DNA of 64,000 nt from JAHEFU01 sp020440645 (GTDB taxonomy: Bacteria; 4484-113; JAFGCY01): positions 1 to 64,000 of the forward strand of contig JAGRNR010000009.1 of NCBI GenBank assembly GCA_020440645.1, read 5' to 3'. Each line of letters starts with the position of its first letter. Position 1 is the stretch's first letter. Below, piece after piece: positions 61,101-64,000 of this stretch. Made by a program: the position numbers and the translations under genes. The notes beneath the pieces are model-generated. The model was not told the origin of the DNA. It ran no database searches and saw only the letters and a list, made by a program, of their open reading frames with translations.

Positions 61101-61866
61101 CGGCCAGCCGGATGGTGCGTGGTTCCGTATCGGCGCTGACCCGGTGCGCTGGCGTACGGGCCTGCAGGCCCCCTGGCGCGGCCTGGGCCACGCCTACTTC
61201 GGCCCTGATGGCGGCGGAGACTATGGCAACGATGAACTGGGCTGGCTGTACAGTCCGCTGATTGATCTGGCTGCTGCGGCCCGCCCGCGGATCCGCCTGC
61301 AGCACAGCCTCGACGTGGACGCTGCCAATGCCGACCGTGCAGTGGTCTACATGGTGCGTTATAACGGCAGTGAGGTGCTGGAAGCCAACCTGTTTGAACA
61401 GCGCAATGACACTGCTGGTTACCAGCCGCTGCTGTTCAACCTTGACGGGATGTCCCAGCAGCCCTTCCGCCTGCTGTTCCTGTTCGACTCCGATGGCAAC
61501 AGCCAGGCCGGCAGCGGCTGGAGCCTGGATGACATAGAGGTAATGGATGCTGATCCCTTCCTGCTAGGCCTGACTCAGCCGCGCGGCTATCCCGGCCAGA
61601 CGGTGGTGCTCAATGGCAGCAACTTTGGGGTGCTGCAGGAGGACAGCTTCGTCAGCTTCCGCAGTGAGGGTGGCGGCAGCACGCTTGCAACAGTCAGCTC
61701 ATGGAGCAATACGGAAATCAGCGTGGTCGTGCCGCCGGATGCTGATAGTGGCGATGTGTTCGTGACCGTGCTGGGCTTTGAAAGCAATGCGCGCCACTTC
61801 AGCCGGCTGCTGGACCCGACTGAGCTGACCGGCATCGGACAGTTCAGCCTGTCTGACGGCATCTGA
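58168..61866 (+). CDS. Secreted subtilisin-like (S8) serine protease lipoprotein with C-terminal TIG domain
   Basis: Exported protease of 1232 residues. The ATG at 58168 has GAGG ten bases upstream; the ATG at 58195 gives a shorter signal but lacks a clear SD. The lipobox is LIGACAS (Cys about 27). A propeptide-like region runs to about 265. The catalytic triad is Asp293 (VAVVDTGV), His338 (HGHGTYCSG) and Ser516 (GTSFACPYVAG), with the oxyanion Asn in VVAAGNNN. Beyond about 600 come repeated beta modules, two with WIDDVHI/SLDDIEV-type jelly-roll ends (MAM-like), and a C-terminal TIG/IPT domain (GYPGQTVVLNGSNFG). The adjacent PKD/PPC lipoproteins are plausible substrates or companions. Confidence 0.93.
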   Translation: MPVRLAGQAMKRSIFTPMILFVLLIGACASQQQLSAEPGAGGTTVFDNDAGSPGLVDDPGMLALPGEPGNLAGLRNVADPEAELELPRRTARAGQDFAANRLVVVWENQPDPAVQQQYMGGGPQADLRRATDNHPLVDHPFYRRVSHNFAQHYGLSEFGRVFYKDVNFTAYEVPGLTDVSQLDALMQKLLSENRGLVREVNYDFYVDISQTVETEPVPLDQERIQQVIQSSPAAPQRMREQNRSTSAAPNDPMHLNLSGSDGGTWANWRIGAVDGQAWDSGVGSHDVVVAVVDTGVRYTHEDLADNAIEPAAEFPYNEPGILTDVINKDNDPFDDHGHGTYCSGIVGAVGNNGLGLAGANQQVSILPVKVLSGGGSGSETQVAEGMLLADYLGADIISMSLGGDFPDRIMQLAAKQCDSDGVLVVVAAGNNNWGGLFYPAYYPECLGVGATTLVNDSNDQDFSQVDGEIPTADRYDARANFSNYGSWVDIAAPGVQVRSTSNGSDTSYGASGAGTSFACPYVAGCAALLWAHMGPDKSNHEVRGMLQGSATVMDHLNNGANPRGFIDNDTNGTVRFVNVWEAIKLYDAGPYEAPAVSWTSPLEGASVSGLTDLQLEITGGSGNILKVSFETPTRHLGTVTEETGGFWQLSWDSAFEFNGGQTITATVTDDVGHIISLPLHVNCDNAHIVPEWQEGFDGLADDTLPAGWSVLDGNAGTNNTIWGADNSDGGDASPSMHSSGSTGNYAPNSNDWLYAPVIDLTGVASASLEFNYLHRMANDGGFLFITADDETYAGDGFFGGGNPDWDSYSFDLTPFCGAEVRIFWVIDCNGGNQAGGMWIDDVHITVPEGTPPTVSIDSPLANASVDGIVDVQLTLSDDTVAVELIGLPVSAPPLLFDSIPDNDPENPTKTFTATWDSRQTGTGNVLLRARAYDDESDNGGLDDLAAEDSVVLDVTNPVAGPGWLEDFEDVVDLGGTDNGQPDGAWFRIGADPVRWRTGLQAPWRGLGHAYFGPDGGGDYGNDELGWLYSPLIDLAAAARPRIRLQHSLDVDAANADRAVVYMVRYNGSEVLEANLFEQRNDTAGYQPLLFNLDGMSQQPFRLLFLFDSDGNSQAGSGWSLDDIEVMDADPFLLGLTQPRGYPGQTVVLNGSNFGVLQEDSFVSFRSEGGGSTLATVSSWSNTEISVVVPPDADSGDVFVTVLGFESNARHFSRLLDPTELTGIGQFSLSDGI

Positions 61867-62991
61867 TCACAGGCTGTCCGGGCCGAATGGGACTACAGCA
61901 TCGCCGTCAATCCAGTGCAGGCCATGCTCGCCGGTGCCCACCCAGGTCCGGCCCGCCTTGTCACGCTGGACCGTCATGGTGAATGCGCCATTGCAGATCG
62001 GATACTTGTGCACCTTGCCGGCGGCGTACTGCCAGACTCCATCAGTGCCGCAGGCCAGCCACATCGTTCCGTCCGGATCCTGTGTGACTGAGGCAAAGTA
62101 ACTGAAGTTGTCAGCATTGTCAGTGCCTGCATCCGGCAGGCCCGGCAGCTTGCTGTAGGCAAGCTGGCTGAATCCAGCTTCCAGCCTGGCTTCAGCGGAG
62201 AACTCAAAGCGCTGCCGCGTGTTACAGATCCAGAAGGCGCCATCCCGGTCCTCGAAGATGGAGCGCAGGCCGAAGTTTCCGCCAGCCGGGGTGTTCACCA
62301 GTTCGTCCTCGTACAGCCAGCTGAACTCCCGGCCATCCCAGCGGCAGGCTCCAAGCGAAGCCGTCCCGAACCAGACATTGCCAGCTCGGTCCCTGTAAAT
62401 GGTGTAGACACCGGCCGGGTCATAGCCGAGGTTCGGGTTGCGCCTGCGGTAATCCTCCAGTCCGGGAGCCGGCGGCAGATGCAGGCTTATCAAGCTGTCG
62501 CCATCAAACAGGCAGGGATTGTTCCTCGCAGGGTCCAGGATCAGCCAGACCTGCTTGGGCCCTGGTTTGAGGGTGCCCCAGTCCTGGCCGTAGTCAACAG
62601 GTTCAAGCAGCGAGAAGTTCTGTCCATCGAAGCGTGAAAGGCCCCTAGTGGTGGTGATCAGCAGGCCGCCGGAGCCGTCGCCAGTGATGCCCCGCACATT
62701 GTTGCCAGCCAGGCCGTCGGCTTCCGTGTAGTTCGTGATTTCCTGCCCGGCGATCCGGAACAGGCCGCTTTCCGTGCAGCCCAGCCAGTAAACGCCATCC
62801 GGGTCCTGGTGGATGCACCAGGCGCCCGATCCCACTTCATTGACAATCCGGCCCGGCTGGGAAACGCCTTCGCTGGCAACAGCCGGACTGGCCAGCGGGC
62901 GCTGAGCCCGGGCCAGCAGGTAAACGGATAAGACCAGCAGCAGTGGCAGGACGAGGCCAGCAATGCGCCAGGCTTGGGGTTTATTGGACAT
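61867..62991 (-). CDS. Membrane-anchored propeller protein (two-component regulator propeller-like repeats)
   Basis: Protein of 374 residues from the ATG at 62991. An N-terminal hydrophobic helix (about 9-27, LVLPLLLVLSVYLLA) anchors or exports it. The rest is a beta-propeller built from reg_prop-like blades (GVYWLGCTESGLFRI, GNVWFGTASLGACRW, GTMWLACGTDGVWQY, GRTWVGTGEHGLHWI). Such propellers usually form the sensor part of hybrid kinases, but here no kinase or regulator domain follows. The stop abuts the stop of the convergent protease. The longer in-frame upstream sequence to 63300 overlaps the divergent gene and is not real. Confidence 0.78.
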   Translation of the reverse strand: MSNKPQAWRIAGLVLPLLLVLSVYLLARAQRPLASPAVASEGVSQPGRIVNEVGSGAWCIHQDPDGVYWLGCTESGLFRIAGQEITNYTEADGLAGNNVRGITGDGSGGLLITTTRGLSRFDGQNFSLLEPVDYGQDWGTLKPGPKQVWLILDPARNNPCLFDGDSLISLHLPPAPGLEDYRRRNPNLGYDPAGVYTIYRDRAGNVWFGTASLGACRWDGREFSWLYEDELVNTPAGGNFGLRSIFEDRDGAFWICNTRQRFEFSAEARLEAGFSQLAYSKLPGLPDAGTDNADNFSYFASVTQDPDGTMWLACGTDGVWQYAAGKVHKYPICNGAFTMTVQRDKAGRTWVGTGEHGLHWIDGDAVVPFGPDSL

Positions 62992-63068
62992 CACAGCGGA
63001 TTGTATGCGCTGCTGGGTGATCAAGGTCTGGATTGGCATCCCAGTCTGGGCTGAAGTAGAATCTATGC

Positions 63069-64000
63069 ATGGGACAGAAACTTCTGAGCTGGCTTGCGCG
63101 GTGCAGCGCGCTAGCCCTTCTGCTCGCTGGCTGCAGCAATGACAGCGGCAATGCATGGAAACAGAGCGCACAGAATACTGCGAATGCCAGGCCACCCGTG
63201 GCGGGAGAGATCCGTTACCAGCCGCGCAGCATGGTTGAGATCGCCAGTCTGCTGGATGAGCTGCCTGTCCAGGACATGACTGAGGAGCAGCAGGATGCAC
63301 TGGCCTTCATCCGCGCCACCGATGCAGATGACGTTGATGGGATCAGGCAGCTGCTTGCGGATGGCCGGGATGCCGCCGCGCAGGTTGGCGATGTGACGGC
63401 GCTGCACTTCGCCGTACGCAATGGCAATAGCCGGATCATCAAACTGCTGCTGGATGCGGATGACAACCGCGACTACGGACTGCCCGGCGGTGACGAGCTG
63501 ACGATGGAACTGGCCTGCCGGGGCATGGATGACAAGGTGCTGGCGGTACTTGTCGAGAATGGCCTGCAGATCAGTTATACGAATTCAGATGACTGGAGAA
63601 TCCAGGACCTGGATTATTCGTCCAACCCGCAGATGCTGGATTATCTGCTTGCAGACAGGCCTGAGGACTACGTCTTTGCCGAGATGATCAGGAAGGCCTG
63701 CTTCAGCTCCAACCCTGATTATCTGCGTCACATGCTGGTCCGCTTTGGCGACATCCGGAAGGAGCCGTTCATGTTTGACGATGCATTGCACAACACAGAA
63801 ATGATGCAGGTGATGATTGACAAGGGCCTTACGATTGAACTTCGGGAATCCAGCATGAAGTATGAGGACGATAAGAATCCACGAAACGTAGTGGGTAGCT
63901 TAGCGCTCAGTGAAGCATTGACGTCAATCATTTCTCCAGGGAAGTACCCCCGCGCCATCCCGGAGATTCCTGCACGCTCCTCAAGTGTTGCTGAGATACT
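63069..64000 (+). CDS. Ankyrin-repeat-like lipoprotein, truncated by the window edge
   Basis: Open frame of 310 codons running off the right end. The lipobox LLLAGCSN (Cys about 22) predicts a lipoprotein. Ankyrin-like units start near residue 80 (ATDADDVDGIRQLLADG, DVTALHFAVRNGNSRIIKLL, ELTMELACRGMDDKVLAVL). The last 60 codons are less GC-rich. No Shine-Dalgarno sequence is obvious. It is divergent from the propeller gene (77 bases). It resembles the secreted ankyrin-like protein at 6719-9013 in general design. Confidence 0.78.
   Translation, partial: MGQKLLSWLARCSALALLLAGCSNDSGNAWKQSAQNTANARPPVAGEIRYQPRSMVEIASLLDELPVQDMTEEQQDALAFIRATDADDVDGIRQLLADGRDAAAQVGDVTALHFAVRNGNSRIIKLLLDADDNRDYGLPGGDELTMELACRGMDDKVLAVLVENGLQISYTNSDDWRIQDLDYSSNPQMLDYLLADRPEDYVFAEMIRKACFSSNPDYLRHMLVRFGDIRKEPFMFDDALHNTEMMQVMIDKGLTIELRESSMKYEDDKNPRNVVGSLALSEALTSIISPGKYPRAIPEIPARSSSVAEI

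Noticed and set aside
1..64000. CRISPR array, tRNA, rRNA, transposase or prophage
   Set aside because: Intergenic regions were scanned by eye; no regularly spaced repeats, cloverleaf-like sequence, recombinase motif or phage structural gene was seen.

Overview
The window is GC-rich, gene-dense bacterial DNA with GGAGG-type ribosome binding sites, many lipobox signal peptides and PKD-domain lipoproteins, which points to a diderm (Gram-negative-type) bacterium. The gene mix (tandem PKD/PPC lipoproteins, cohesin-like and dockerin-like modules, three MscS channels, a flagellar stator) looks like an uncultured lineage, but nothing here is a reliable taxonomic marker and no phylum is claimed. No rRNA, tRNA, CRISPR array, transposase or prophage gene was seen.

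Layout. 14-9013 (minus): a cohesin-like lipoprotein, two translationally coupled MscS channels, a dockerin-containing CocE/NonD hydrolase and an ankyrin-like secreted protein. 9262-15161: an unknown helical protein, two MacB-type ABC permeases without an ATPase, a third MscS channel, deoC and a small membrane protein. 15208-23202 (minus): a likely exopolysaccharide locus (receiver protein, HEAT protein, GT2 synthase, membrane protein, polysaccharide deacetylase, secreted TIM-barrel-like protein, esterase), with a secreted glycoside hydrolase transcribed divergently at 23434. 26116-30841 (plus): motA, motB, a small membrane protein, a fliL-like gene and an NHL lipoprotein. 30838-33152: PP2C phosphatase and plsY.

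33146-48491 is the most unusual part: a respiratory complex I (Nuo) locus in two blocks, nuoCDH-X-I*-JKLM and nuoAB, separated by a plus-strand sensor-kinase operon, a palindrome-rich spacer and an unknown gene. NuoB has lost all four cysteines that bind cluster N2. The NuoI-position protein has no cysteine and is fused to membrane helices. NuoD lacks the quinone-contacting His and Tyr, and NuoA lacks its loop Cys. NuoE, F, G and N are absent from the window. In contrast, the key Glu and Lys residues of the ion-translocating membrane arm in NuoK, L and M are kept, and NuoH, J and K carry large extra segments. I infer a complex I-derived, cofactor-free membrane machine that cannot do canonical NADH:quinone or ferredoxin:quinone chemistry. 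I know of no described system like it, but I could not search.

48545-58005 (minus) holds four tandem paralogous PKD lipoproteins, one interrupted by a single in-frame stop. They are followed by a secreted subtilisin-like protease (58168), a propeller protein (61867) and an ankyrin-like lipoprotein cut by the window edge (63069).
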